A program made the translations under genes and the position numbers. Source: Bacillota bacterium (GTDB lineage Bacteria; Bacillota; Clostridia; Lachnospirales; Lachnospiraceae). From it: DNA of 18,938 nt. Of this stretch, positions 5,877 to 12,863 are shown piece after piece (position 1 is the first letter of the stretch; every line of letters starts with the position of its first letter). Under the pieces are notes generated by a model. The model made no database searches and had not been told where the DNA came from. It saw only the letters and a list, made by a program, of their open reading frames with translations. The stretch covers positions 1-18,938 of the forward strand of contig JAEZRJ010000087.1 in assembly GCA_023412855.1 (NCBI GenBank). The letters run 5' to 3'.

Positions 5877-6326
5877 TTATTTTTCTTCCTGAACCTTTAC
5901 CTTCAGCTTACCTGCTACCTTCGGGTGCAGCTTTACGGATACCTCGTATACACCAAGGCTCTTTATCGCTTCCGGCATCTGAATCTTCTTCTTGTCAATT
6001 TCCATTCCGCATTGGCTCTTGGCAGCCTCCGCAATTTCCTTGGAGGAGATGGAACCGAAGGTCTTTCCGCCTTCTCCTGCCTTTATCGTCAGGACGACTT
6101 CCTGCTTTTCCATTTCCGCTGCAAAGTCTTCTGCAGCCTGAAGCTGTTCTGCCGCTATTTTTTCTTCGTTGGCTTTTTGCAGCTTCAAGTCGTTAATGTT
6201 CTTGCCGGTAGCCTCCAGTCCGAGTTTCTTGGGAAGCACGAAATTTCTCGCATAACCGTCGTTCACTTCCACTATCTGGCCCTTCTTGCCCAAGCTCTTC
6301 ACATCTTCTATCAATATAACCTTCAT
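5877..6326 (-). CDS. rplI: Large-subunit ribosomal protein L9
   Basis: L9 (bL9) binds 23S rRNA and reaches out from the 50S subunit. The 149 residues match the usual length. The N-terminal RNA-binding lobe is MKVILIEDVKSLGKKGQ and GYARNFVLPKKLG, then a long connecting helix (about 40-75), then the C-terminal lobe with GGKTFGSISSKEIAEA and LHPKVAGKLKVKV. The frame is open further upstream to 6392, but MKVILIEDV is the conserved L9 start and AGGA lies about 6 nt before it (AAAGGAG a little further up), so 6326 is used. It lies between gdpP (47 bp) and dnaB (27 bp), probably one transcript. Confidence 0.97.
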   Translation of the reverse strand: MKVILIEDVKSLGKKGQIVEVNDGYARNFVLPKKLGLEATGKNINDLKLQKANEEKIAAEQLQAAEDFAAEMEKQEVVLTIKAGEGGKTFGSISSKEIAEAAKSQCGMEIDKKKIQMPEAIKSLGVYEVSVKLHPKVAGKLKVKVQEEK

Positions 6327-6372
6327 ATCTGTTCCTGTACTCCTTTCAAATTTTGAAAACCTTTGACTGAGC

Positions 6373-8418
6373 TTATATCTCGCCGTTTTCAATCATCGTA
6401 TCTAATGTATGCTTAATGATGCCGATGCCCTCTGCCAGAGACCTATCCTCCATCTGGCATCCGGCTATATTCATATGTCCTCCGCCGCCCAGCCTTTCCA
6501 TAATAATCTGAACATTGATTTCATCGATAGAGCGTGCACTGACATAAATCTGGTTCTGGTATTCGGTCAAAATAAAGCTGGCCTTCACGCCTTTAATATT
6601 AAGCAATTCGTTGGCTGCCTGCGCTCCCGCCACCGTAGGATTCAAAACATCGTCTCCCGTGCAGATGGAAATCGCATACGCATTGCGGTAAATCTCCGCC
6701 TGACTGACAGCATCCGCCTTTGCCTTGTAGTCTGCCGCATCCTCTCTGAACAGCTTGCGCACTCTCGTAACATCCGCACCGTTTCTTCTAAGAAATGCCG
6801 CTGCCTCGAAGGTCCTTACTCCCGTCTTCGTCATAAAATTGTTAGTATCTATCATAATGCCCGAATACAGACAATCCGCCTCCGTACTCGTAATCTTTAT
6901 ATTATCTCCGATATACTGCAGAATTTCCGAAACCATTTCACAGGTGGATGAGGCGTATCCTTCCACATAAGAAAGCGTGGCATTTTCAATAACCTCCGTC
7001 CCCTGTCTGTGATGATCGAATACCACGATGGATTTGCACAAACGAAGCATTTCCGGACAATCTGTGATGCTCGGCTTGTTCACATCCACCACTACCAGCA
7101 CTGCATTATTTCCTACCATCTCAATGGCTTGCTGACTGTTGATAATCAGGTCGTCAGCATATTCGGGATTGTTCTTGAACATCTCGACCATGGGCTGCAG
7201 CGACGTGGTCACATTGTTGACGACGATGTGTACCTTGCGCTCCAGCGTGTGCGCGATTCGCGCTACACCTACCGCCGCCCCGAAGCTATCTACATCCGCA
7301 TTCCGGTGTCCCATTACGATAACCTTGTCCTTGCCTGATATGATTTCTTTCAGTGCGTGTGCCTTTACCCTCGCCTTGACACGGGTATTTTTCTCCACCT
7401 GCTGGCTCTTTCCGCCATAGTAAATGGTGTTGTTGGGGGTCTTCACCACGGCCTGGTCTCCGCCTCTGCCCAGAGCCAAATCGATGGCGTTGCGTGCGAA
7501 TTCATAGTTCTGCGCATAGGTAAGTCCGTTCAGTCCAACACCTATGCTGATGGTCACCGCCATTTCATTACCGATATTGACGGTCTTTACATCTTCCAGT
7601 AAGTCGAACCGGTATTCTTGAAGATAAGCGATTGCCTTCTTGCGCAAGATAACGAGGAACTTATCTTTTTCTATCTTCTTGCAGATGCCGTCCAGACCGG
7701 CTATGTACTTATTTACTTTTCTATCGATCAGCGCGATTAAAAGAGAACGCCTTACCTCTTCCACGCTTTCTAACGCTTCATCGTAATTATCGAGATAAAT
7801 CAGACCTACCGCAAGGCTCTGATCGTCCACCTCCTGAAGAGCAATCTTCAAAGCGGTTTCATCGAACAGATAAAGGGCAATCAAATAGCCTTCATAATCT
7901 TCCACCTCTATGATATCGCTGCCCTCTTCCATATCCTTCAATGATATTTTCTTCAGCTTAGCCACATAATCGCTGTCCTCAAAGCTTATGCTGAATTCCA
8001 CCTCATCCGCTTCACCGGGCAGCTTTTCCTTCGTAATCGTAGGAAACAGGGAAGTAATCGACTTGCGGTATCCCCTGCTCTTATGTACCGTCTTCTCAAA
8101 AGCTGCATTCGTCCATATAATCTTGCCCTCATCATCCAACAGAGCGTGAGGCAAGTCCAAATCTCTGAGAAGCTTTCTCTGAATCTGTCCATATTGCGTA
8201 GCAAAACTGATCAGCTCGTTCATGATAACCGGCTTATTGTATAGCAAAAGTGATGAAACTACCGCGAAATAGAAAATAACAAAGCATGTAAGGACCAGCC
8301 CTGCGCGGTAATCGATCAGATAGATTCCTATGTTTACGATAATTAATAAAATACCTAAATATACGGAAGTTTGCAAATATTTTTTAAATCTGCCTTTTAA
8401 CTTAATGCTGTTTTTCAT
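6373..8418 (-). CDS. gdpP: Membrane c-di-AMP phosphodiesterase GdpP (DHH family)
   Basis: GdpP hydrolyses cyclic di-AMP and so influences potassium balance, osmotic control and beta-lactam tolerance in Firmicutes. The 681 residues show the full layout: two membrane helices (about 15-36 and 40-60), a PAS-like domain (about 85-190), a degenerate GGDEF domain (about 195-325, with RGGDQ in place of the catalytic motif), and a DHH/DHHA1 phosphoesterase. Catalytic motifs are MGHRNADVDSFG (about 369-380), VVVDVN, VFDHHRQG (DHH about 468-470) and GGGGHMNIAG near 644-653. All metal-binding residues look present. It heads the gdpP-rplI-dnaB unit. The start has only a weak ribosome site (AAGGGTAAGG). 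A 133-bp mobile element lies 51 bp upstream, within the probable leader. Confidence 0.96.
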   Translation of the reverse strand: MKNSIKLKGRFKKYLQTSVYLGILLIIVNIGIYLIDYRAGLVLTCFVIFYFAVVSSLLLYNKPVIMNELISFATQYGQIQRKLLRDLDLPHALLDDEGKIIWTNAAFEKTVHKSRGYRKSITSLFPTITKEKLPGEADEVEFSISFEDSDYVAKLKKISLKDMEEGSDIIEVEDYEGYLIALYLFDETALKIALQEVDDQSLAVGLIYLDNYDEALESVEEVRRSLLIALIDRKVNKYIAGLDGICKKIEKDKFLVILRKKAIAYLQEYRFDLLEDVKTVNIGNEMAVTISIGVGLNGLTYAQNYEFARNAIDLALGRGGDQAVVKTPNNTIYYGGKSQQVEKNTRVKARVKAHALKEIISGKDKVIVMGHRNADVDSFGAAVGVARIAHTLERKVHIVVNNVTTSLQPMVEMFKNNPEYADDLIINSQQAIEMVGNNAVLVVVDVNKPSITDCPEMLRLCKSIVVFDHHRQGTEVIENATLSYVEGYASSTCEMVSEILQYIGDNIKITSTEADCLYSGIMIDTNNFMTKTGVRTFEAAAFLRRNGADVTRVRKLFREDAADYKAKADAVSQAEIYRNAYAISICTGDDVLNPTVAGAQAANELLNIKGVKASFILTEYQNQIYVSARSIDEINVQIIMERLGGGGHMNIAGCQMEDRSLAEGIGIIKHTLDTMIENGEI

Positions 8419-8469
8419 ACCTTACCCTTTTCCCTGCGAGTATCATCTACCCGTTTGTAACCCCATAAC

Positions 8470-8602
8470 GTTACTGTTCACTCCGTTCTCAGCAACGCAT
8501 GATTTCTGCATTTAAATTCGCTCCGCGAAGCAGAAATCATCTCTTGAATCATATTCATACATAGCTTAACAGCGAGTATTAAGCTACTGTGTGAACAGTA
8601 AC
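8470..8602. mobile_element. 133-bp palindromic MITE-like element, copy 2
   Basis: Perfect 12-bp terminal inverted repeats, GTTACTGTTCAC and GTGAACAGTAAC, bound the element. It is flanked on both sides by the perfect 10-bp direct repeat ACCCCATAAC (8460-8469 and 8603-8612), good evidence of insertion by transposition. Inside, ATGATTTCTGC and GCAGAAATCAT form an 11-bp hairpin around TTCGC-TCC-GCGAA. It is the reverse-orientation relative of 3133-3265, with about 18 differences counted by eye. It encodes no transposase. Confidence 0.88.
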
Positions 8603-8633
8603 ACCCCATAACCCTGAAAAATACATTTCTTAC

Positions 8634-8642
8634 AGTATAGCA
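8634..8642 (-). promoter_or_regulatory. Candidate extended -10 of the gdpP operon
   Basis: On the minus strand TGCTATACT forms an extended -10 (TGnTATACT). No good -35 is seen at 16-18 bp, as is acceptable for extended -10 promoters. Transcription would begin near 8627 and run through the whole mobile element before reaching gdpP at 8418. Confidence 0.45.
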
Positions 8643-8757
8643 TTTTTTTCTTTGAAGTTCCATACTATTATTTAGTCGTTTTCTATCCTTTTACGACATA
8701 TTTTGTAAAATCGAAAAACAACTGCCCGGGAACCTCTTCAGATTCCCGCATCCATTG

Positions 8758-8798
8758 TTTCTGTAGTAGGCGCACTTTCCTCTTTCCTATTACAGAAA
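8758..8798. repeat. 13-bp inverted repeat in the spacer
   Basis: TTTCTGTAGTAGG (8758-8770) and CCTATTACAGAAA (8786-8798) pair over 13 bp with one G-T mismatch and a 15-nt loop. An A5 run follows on the plus strand, giving TTTTT before the stem in minus-strand reading, so it does not read as a normal terminator. It could be an operator or a decayed mobile-element end. Confidence 0.45.
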
Positions 8799-8900
8799 AA
8801 GCTAATTATTAAAAGAATCATATAAATATATGTGTATAAATAATCAATACTATATTTTTATCCTTTCTTATGATATTCTTTAATAAATTTGAATTTGTTT

Positions 8901-8907
8901 GAGAGGG
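8901..8907 (+). promoter_or_regulatory. Ribosome binding site that sets the methyltransferase start
   Basis: GAGAGGG lies 8 nt before the ATG at 8916. The longer frame would need a TTG at 8889, which places this site inside the coding region. Confidence 0.65.
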
Positions 8908-8915
8908 AAATTTTA

Positions 8916-9686
8916 ATGAATAACGGTAAAATTATTGAAAATAACAAATCCTATTGGAATGCAAATGCTGATTTTTGGTTCGGAACAACCTCCCTTCCGG
9001 AATATGGAGTGAAATTTGTGACAGAAGATGATTTGCATTTGTTTGGAGACGTCTCGGGTAAAAAGATGTTGGAAATATGTTGTGGTAGCGGACATTCACT
9101 AAAATATCATGCAGATAGAAACGCAGGTGAACTTTGGGGTGTCGATTTATCTCAAAAACAGCTCGATAATGCGGAAAAGTTTTTATCTGAAAACGGATAT
9201 ACAGCAAAACTTATATGTTCCCCTATGGAGGCAGAACTTGATGTCCCTAAGAACTATTTTGATTATGTATATTCGATTTATGGAATAGGTTGGACAACAG
9301 ATTTACAGGGTACTTTTGATAAGATAGCTTCCTACTTAAGGAAAGATGGGATTTTAATTTTTAGTTGGCATCATACATTAAATTATTGTGTAGCATGGTC
9401 TTGTGCTGAACGCAAAGATATTATTGAAAGTGACAAATTAGTTTTCAGTAAAAGCTATTTTGATGAATCATATTTTACAATGCCTGTTCATGATAGTGAA
9501 ATAATTATATGTAATCGTAAAATATCAACATATGTTAATGCTTTGGCTAAAGCCGGATTTGTTATCGAACAGATGATTGAACAAAACGACAGAGCAACAA
9601 TGGAATCAACGGAAGATATAAGTGATAAGACAAGGAAAGCAAAAATGGTACCTATTTCAGTATGCTTTAAGGCAAGAAAACTGTAA
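8916..9686 (+). CDS. Class I SAM-dependent methyltransferase, substrate unknown
   Basis: The 256-residue soluble protein has a Rossmann-type methyltransferase fold. Motif I is MLEICCGSGHSLKYHA (about 51-66), followed by the acidic end of strand 2 in WGVDLSQKQL, an FDYVYSIYGIGW stretch at motif IV, and the LRKDGILIFSWHH post-motif typical of UbiE/Tam-like enzymes. No target-recognition domain for DNA or rRNA is seen, so a small-molecule substrate is more likely. It stands alone between two minus-strand units, and its codons are visibly richer in A and T than those of gdpP or the sugar locus, so acquisition by transfer is possible. The ATG start is chosen by the GAGAGGG site. The family call is firm; substrate and pathway cannot be read from the sequence. 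Confidence 0.88.
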   Translation: MNNGKIIENNKSYWNANADFWFGTTSLPEYGVKFVTEDDLHLFGDVSGKKMLEICCGSGHSLKYHADRNAGELWGVDLSQKQLDNAEKFLSENGYTAKLICSPMEAELDVPKNYFDYVYSIYGIGWTTDLQGTFDKIASYLRKDGILIFSWHHTLNYCVAWSCAERKDIIESDKLVFSKSYFDESYFTMPVHDSEIIICNRKISTYVNALAKAGFVIEQMIEQNDRATMESTEDISDKTRKAKMVPISVCFKARKL

Positions 9687-9727
9687 TACGAAACCAACAA
9701 ATTCCAATTTGATAACGTAGATTTACT

Positions 9728-9753
9728 AAAAGCACGGAAATCCCCGTGCCTTT
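9728..9753. terminator. Bidirectional terminator between methyltransferase and LacI-type gene
   Basis: GCACGG (9732-9737) and CCGTGC (9744-9749) form a 6-bp stem with a 6-nt loop. It is flanked by TTT on the plus side and by TTTT on the minus side. It lies 40 bp after the methyltransferase stop and about 90 bp after the LacI-type stop, so it can serve both converging units. Confidence 0.65.
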
Positions 9754-9842
9754 AATCTGTATAAATATTCTATCTTTACATAATACAAAATTCAAAAATT
9801 AATTTGTCTACAATCTGAGCAATGCCATAAGTCATAACTTTT

Positions 9843-10865
9843 TTAATCTGCGTCCGATAATTGCCAGACCGACTGTCTTTCTACTAATTCAACTTCTATT
9901 ATCTCATTCATGGACAGCTTCTTCTTTTCCCTGATCATTTGAAATAGTGCCGCTGCCGCCCGTTCTGCTTTTACAGAAATGTTTTGAGATATAGTCGTAA
10001 GCTGCGGCGTAGAATATCTGCATTCCAGCAAATTGTCGAATCCGATCACCGATACGTCCTGCGGGACTCTCTTCCCGCTTAAACGCAGGCCTTGAATTAA
10101 TCCTAAAGCCAATATATCCGCCGTAGCGAAGACAGCAGTGATTCCTTCCTCTGCAAACGCGATTTTTTTCCCTATGCCTACACCGCACTCGTAGGAAGTG
10201 CCAACCGCATGCTCGCTTAAAATATTATCCTCATATCCGCATTCCCGCATCGCCTTCAAGTATCCGCCGTAGCGCTTTTCAACTACATTTCCGTCGACAT
10301 AGCACGGCCCCACGAAGCAGACAGCACGATGGCCTTTGCTGATCAGATATTTCGTTGCGATATAGCCTCCTCTGAAATCATCTACGCCAATATTTACAAT
10401 TCCTTTTTCTTCCGTATATGTATCGATAAAAACCATCGGCAGCTGCAATTGCTTTTTCAGTTCTCTCACTTCGTGGCTATACGCTCCGAGAAAGACCACC
10501 CCGTCCACATTCCACGTATTGATTACCGGAATGATCTCATTGCAGCTATCCACGCATCGCACCATCAGATAATATCCGTTCTTACGAATCCATTTTTCCA
10601 GTACCCCGAGTATTTCCGCGTTATATGGACTTTGCAGAAAGTTCTCATTCTCAGATATATAAGGAATTACTACTCCGATAAGCTTTGACTCTTTCACCGC
10701 GAGACTTCGCGCTACTGCATTGGGAACATAATGATGCTTTTTAATGATTTCCTGAATCTCTTCAATCTTTTCGGCAGATACCTTTTTATAATTACCGTTA
10801 ATTACATTTGAAACCGTTACGCTGCTTACACCGGCTTCTTTTGCAATATCCTTTAACGTTATCAT
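9843..10865 (-). CDS. LacI-family transcriptional regulator
   Basis: Residues 1-55 form the LacI-type helix-turn-helix and hinge: ITLKDIAKEAGVSSVTVSNVINGN, then HYVPNAVARSL. Residues about 60-335 are the periplasmic-binding-protein-like sugar sensor (LIGVVIPYI, VDGVVFLG, GHRAVCFVG, TAVFATADILALG, VSVIGFDN). The length of 340 residues is standard. GAAGGAG lies 7 nt before the ATG. It is the last gene of the sugar locus in the same orientation, 78 bp after the GH13 gene, with a perfect TATAAT word between them, so it may be transcribed separately. It most likely controls the upstream transporter and glycosidase genes in response to their sugar; the operator is probably outside the window, and I found no obvious one here. 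Confidence 0.93.
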   Translation of the reverse strand: MITLKDIAKEAGVSSVTVSNVINGNYKKVSAEKIEEIQEIIKKHHYVPNAVARSLAVKESKLIGVVIPYISENENFLQSPYNAEILGVLEKWIRKNGYYLMVRCVDSCNEIIPVINTWNVDGVVFLGAYSHEVRELKKQLQLPMVFIDTYTEEKGIVNIGVDDFRGGYIATKYLISKGHRAVCFVGPCYVDGNVVEKRYGGYLKAMRECGYEDNILSEHAVGTSYECGVGIGKKIAFAEEGITAVFATADILALGLIQGLRLSGKRVPQDVSVIGFDNLLECRYSTPQLTTISQNISVKAERAAAALFQMIREKKKLSMNEIIEVELVERQSVWQLSDAD

Positions 10866-10901
10866 ACTAATGCTCCTTCAAAAATAGTTATTATTAAGAA
10901 C

Positions 10902-10907
10902 ATTATA
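10902..10907 (-). promoter_or_regulatory. Possible -10 box of the LacI-type gene
   Basis: A perfect TATAAT on the minus strand lies 36 bp before the start codon, in the 78-bp gap after the GH13 gene. No convincing -35 is found at 16-18 bp, so the promoter call is tentative. Confidence 0.4.
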
Positions 10908-10943
10908 CTCTATTTCCTTTGCAAAAAATAGTCGGCCTTTCTC

Positions 10944-12848
10944 CTATTTTTCTATGGGTACCATTATCAGATAGCTTTGGTGGGGCTTTATGTGACATAT
11001 TATTTTTCCATCCCTTTTTTCCGTATCCAAAGGAATGCCGAAGTAATCCTCTTTTTCCCGAAAATGCTCTAATCCATAATTTTCAATCGGAAGAATTATT
11101 TCATATTCTTTGTCATCCGTCGAACAAACAACAAAGATAACCTCTTTTTCCGTAAATCTGGAGAAAGCAAATACGTAATCCTTATCCCAAATAACCTGAA
11201 ATCCCCCGTCCTGCATCGCCTGGGAGCTTCGCTTCAGCCGTGCCAGCTTCCGGTAGAATTCATAAACCTCCGTGAATTCCTCCTTCCGCTTCCAATTCAT
11301 GGGATAACGGCAGCTCTCTGTGGAATCGATACGTCCCTCCAAAAGGATTTCATCTCCATAATAAACATTAGGACATCCCGGTAATGCAAACATCATCATA
11401 ACGGCCCCTCTGTGCTCCTCCGTGTTTACCTCAGGATTATTATAAAGTCTGGTCACATCATGGCTGTTCAGCAGGTTGAACATCTGATACTGTACAGAGC
11501 AGGGAAGTTTCGCATAAAATTGTGTAATTCTTTCCGCCAGCTGCTTCGCCGTCATTTTACAGGTTACGCGGCTGAGTATCGGGTTTCTTACATGAAACAA
11601 ATCAATTTCTCCTACAAATTCGCGAATCGGCCGGGCACAGCCGTAATAATTCATTGTCCCGTCCCACGCGTCTCCTTTCAGATCCTCCGAACAGTCCGCC
11701 CAGTCTTCCGCCAGCAAATAAATATCGGGATTTTCGGACTTAAGCTCCTTTCTTATCTCCTTAAGCACTTCCTCATGTACATCCGTCACCTTGTTCCTCG
11801 CCAGACAATCCGCCACATCAAATCTCCAGCCATCGATTCCGTAAGGCTCTTTCATCCACTTTTTAAGCACGGAGTTCCTGTTCTTATATACCTTTCTTCT
11901 CAACTCCTCAGACCCATAGTTGAGCTTGGGCATCGTCTCCACTCCGCACCATGTATCATAATTTCCTTTATCATCCCAAAAATAAAACTTGCGAAGCTCC
12001 GATTCCGGATTTTGATACGCTCCCACACAAGATTGATAAAATTCGTTCCCTTTATTGAACCACTGTGCGGCGGAGCTTGTGTGATTGATCGAAATATCCA
12101 GCATGAGCTTCATATCTCTCTCATGCAATTTCTTAATCAGCCTTCTCAGTGCTGAATCCCCACCCAAATGACTATCCACATGATAATAATCCAGACTGTC
12201 ATATTTATGCACCGAGGGGGATGCGAAAATTGGATTCAGATATATGGCATTTACACCAAGCTCCGACAGATAATCCAGCTTCTTGATGACTCCATCCAAG
12301 TCTCCCCCATAAAAATCCAGAGCGTGTGTCTGCCCATAGTCTTCAGCCGGCGTATTCCAATTTTTTACCCGAATGGCAGGATGCCCCTGATAGCTATATT
12401 CCCCATCCTTAACGCTGATCTTTTCATTTCCGTTGCAGAACCTGTCAGGGAAAATCTGATAAAAAACAGATTCCTTTATCCATTTGGCCGGATGATAGTC
12501 CGCAAGTATCACAAAGTCCCTCGATTCATCGGGAATATGATCCGTGATACGGTGCTGTGTATAATAATAAATTTTCTCTTCCGTAACCAAATAGAATTGG
12601 TAGCGGTACACCGGATCATTTATCCGGACCTGCACCTTATAATAATCCAATCCATTTTTCGTTTTCCACAGCTTCATCTCGGTCAGTTTTTCAATTCCAA
12701 ATTCTTTAGAACGCAGAAGCACATGCTTTACACTTTGATTTTTCAACATTCTAATTTGTATATCGACCCGTTCACCCTTTGCAGGATAAGGCTCGCTGAC
12801 GTAATGCCTTGTTCCATCGGAATAAACGCTTTGAAGCCATTTTTTCAT
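10944..12848 (-). CDS. GH13 alpha-glycosidase (neopullulanase/cyclomaltodextrinase/maltodextrin glucosidase type), cytoplasmic
   Basis: This is a 634-residue alpha-amylase-superfamily hydrolase of alpha-linked glucans. Residues 1-120 are a beta-rich N-terminal domain like that of neopullulanases, followed by SVFYQIFPDRFCNG at the start of the barrel. Conserved regions are DISINH (251-256), GWRFDVAD with nucleophile Asp344, LLAEDW with acid/base Glu381, and LLNSHDVTR with Asp464. The catalytic triad is complete. There is no signal peptide, so it acts on imported sugar. AGAGGA lies 8 nt before the ATG, and the gene follows the GH31 gene by 15 bp. The N-domain and motifs favour GH13 subfamilies 20 or 21; exact specificity (maltodextrin, cyclodextrin or branched oligosaccharide) cannot be told from sequence by eye. 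Confidence 0.92.
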   Translation of the reverse strand: MKKWLQSVYSDGTRHYVSEPYPAKGERVDIQIRMLKNQSVKHVLLRSKEFGIEKLTEMKLWKTKNGLDYYKVQVRINDPVYRYQFYLVTEEKIYYYTQHRITDHIPDESRDFVILADYHPAKWIKESVFYQIFPDRFCNGNEKISVKDGEYSYQGHPAIRVKNWNTPAEDYGQTHALDFYGGDLDGVIKKLDYLSELGVNAIYLNPIFASPSVHKYDSLDYYHVDSHLGGDSALRRLIKKLHERDMKLMLDISINHTSSAAQWFNKGNEFYQSCVGAYQNPESELRKFYFWDDKGNYDTWCGVETMPKLNYGSEELRRKVYKNRNSVLKKWMKEPYGIDGWRFDVADCLARNKVTDVHEEVLKEIRKELKSENPDIYLLAEDWADCSEDLKGDAWDGTMNYYGCARPIREFVGEIDLFHVRNPILSRVTCKMTAKQLAERITQFYAKLPCSVQYQMFNLLNSHDVTRLYNNPEVNTEEHRGAVMMMFALPGCPNVYYGDEILLEGRIDSTESCRYPMNWKRKEEFTEVYEFYRKLARLKRSSQAMQDGGFQVIWDKDYVFAFSRFTEKEVIFVVCSTDDKEYEIILPIENYGLEHFREKEDYFGIPLDTEKRDGKIICHIKPHQSYLIMVPIEK

Positions 12849-12863
12849 AAGATGTGTCCTCTT

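Larger units (their letters stand above)
8613..8915. other. Gene-free A+T-rich spacer
   Basis: There is no convincing gene on either strand. It holds the candidate gdpP promoter (8634-8642), a 6-bp hairpin CGGGAA/TTCCCG (8727-8748), a longer inverted repeat (8758-8798) and an A+T-rich stretch before the methyltransferase. I could not pick a clear promoter for the methyltransferase from several TATA-like words. Confidence 0.6.

Noticed and set aside
5700..6356. Plus-strand 218-aa open frame opposite dnaB and rplI
   Set aside because: It is antisense to two conserved genes; the composition (many Phe, Leu and Tyr) reflects reversed coding sequence.
8478..8663. Minus-strand 61-aa open frame across the mobile element and the gdpP promoter
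   Set aside because: Its frame is created by the inserted palindrome; no ribosome site and no similar full-length frame can be claimed for copy 1.
8889..8915. TTG start nine codons upstream for the methyltransferase
   Set aside because: The ribosome site GAGAGGG at 8901-8907 would then be inside the gene; the ATG at 8916 has normal spacing.
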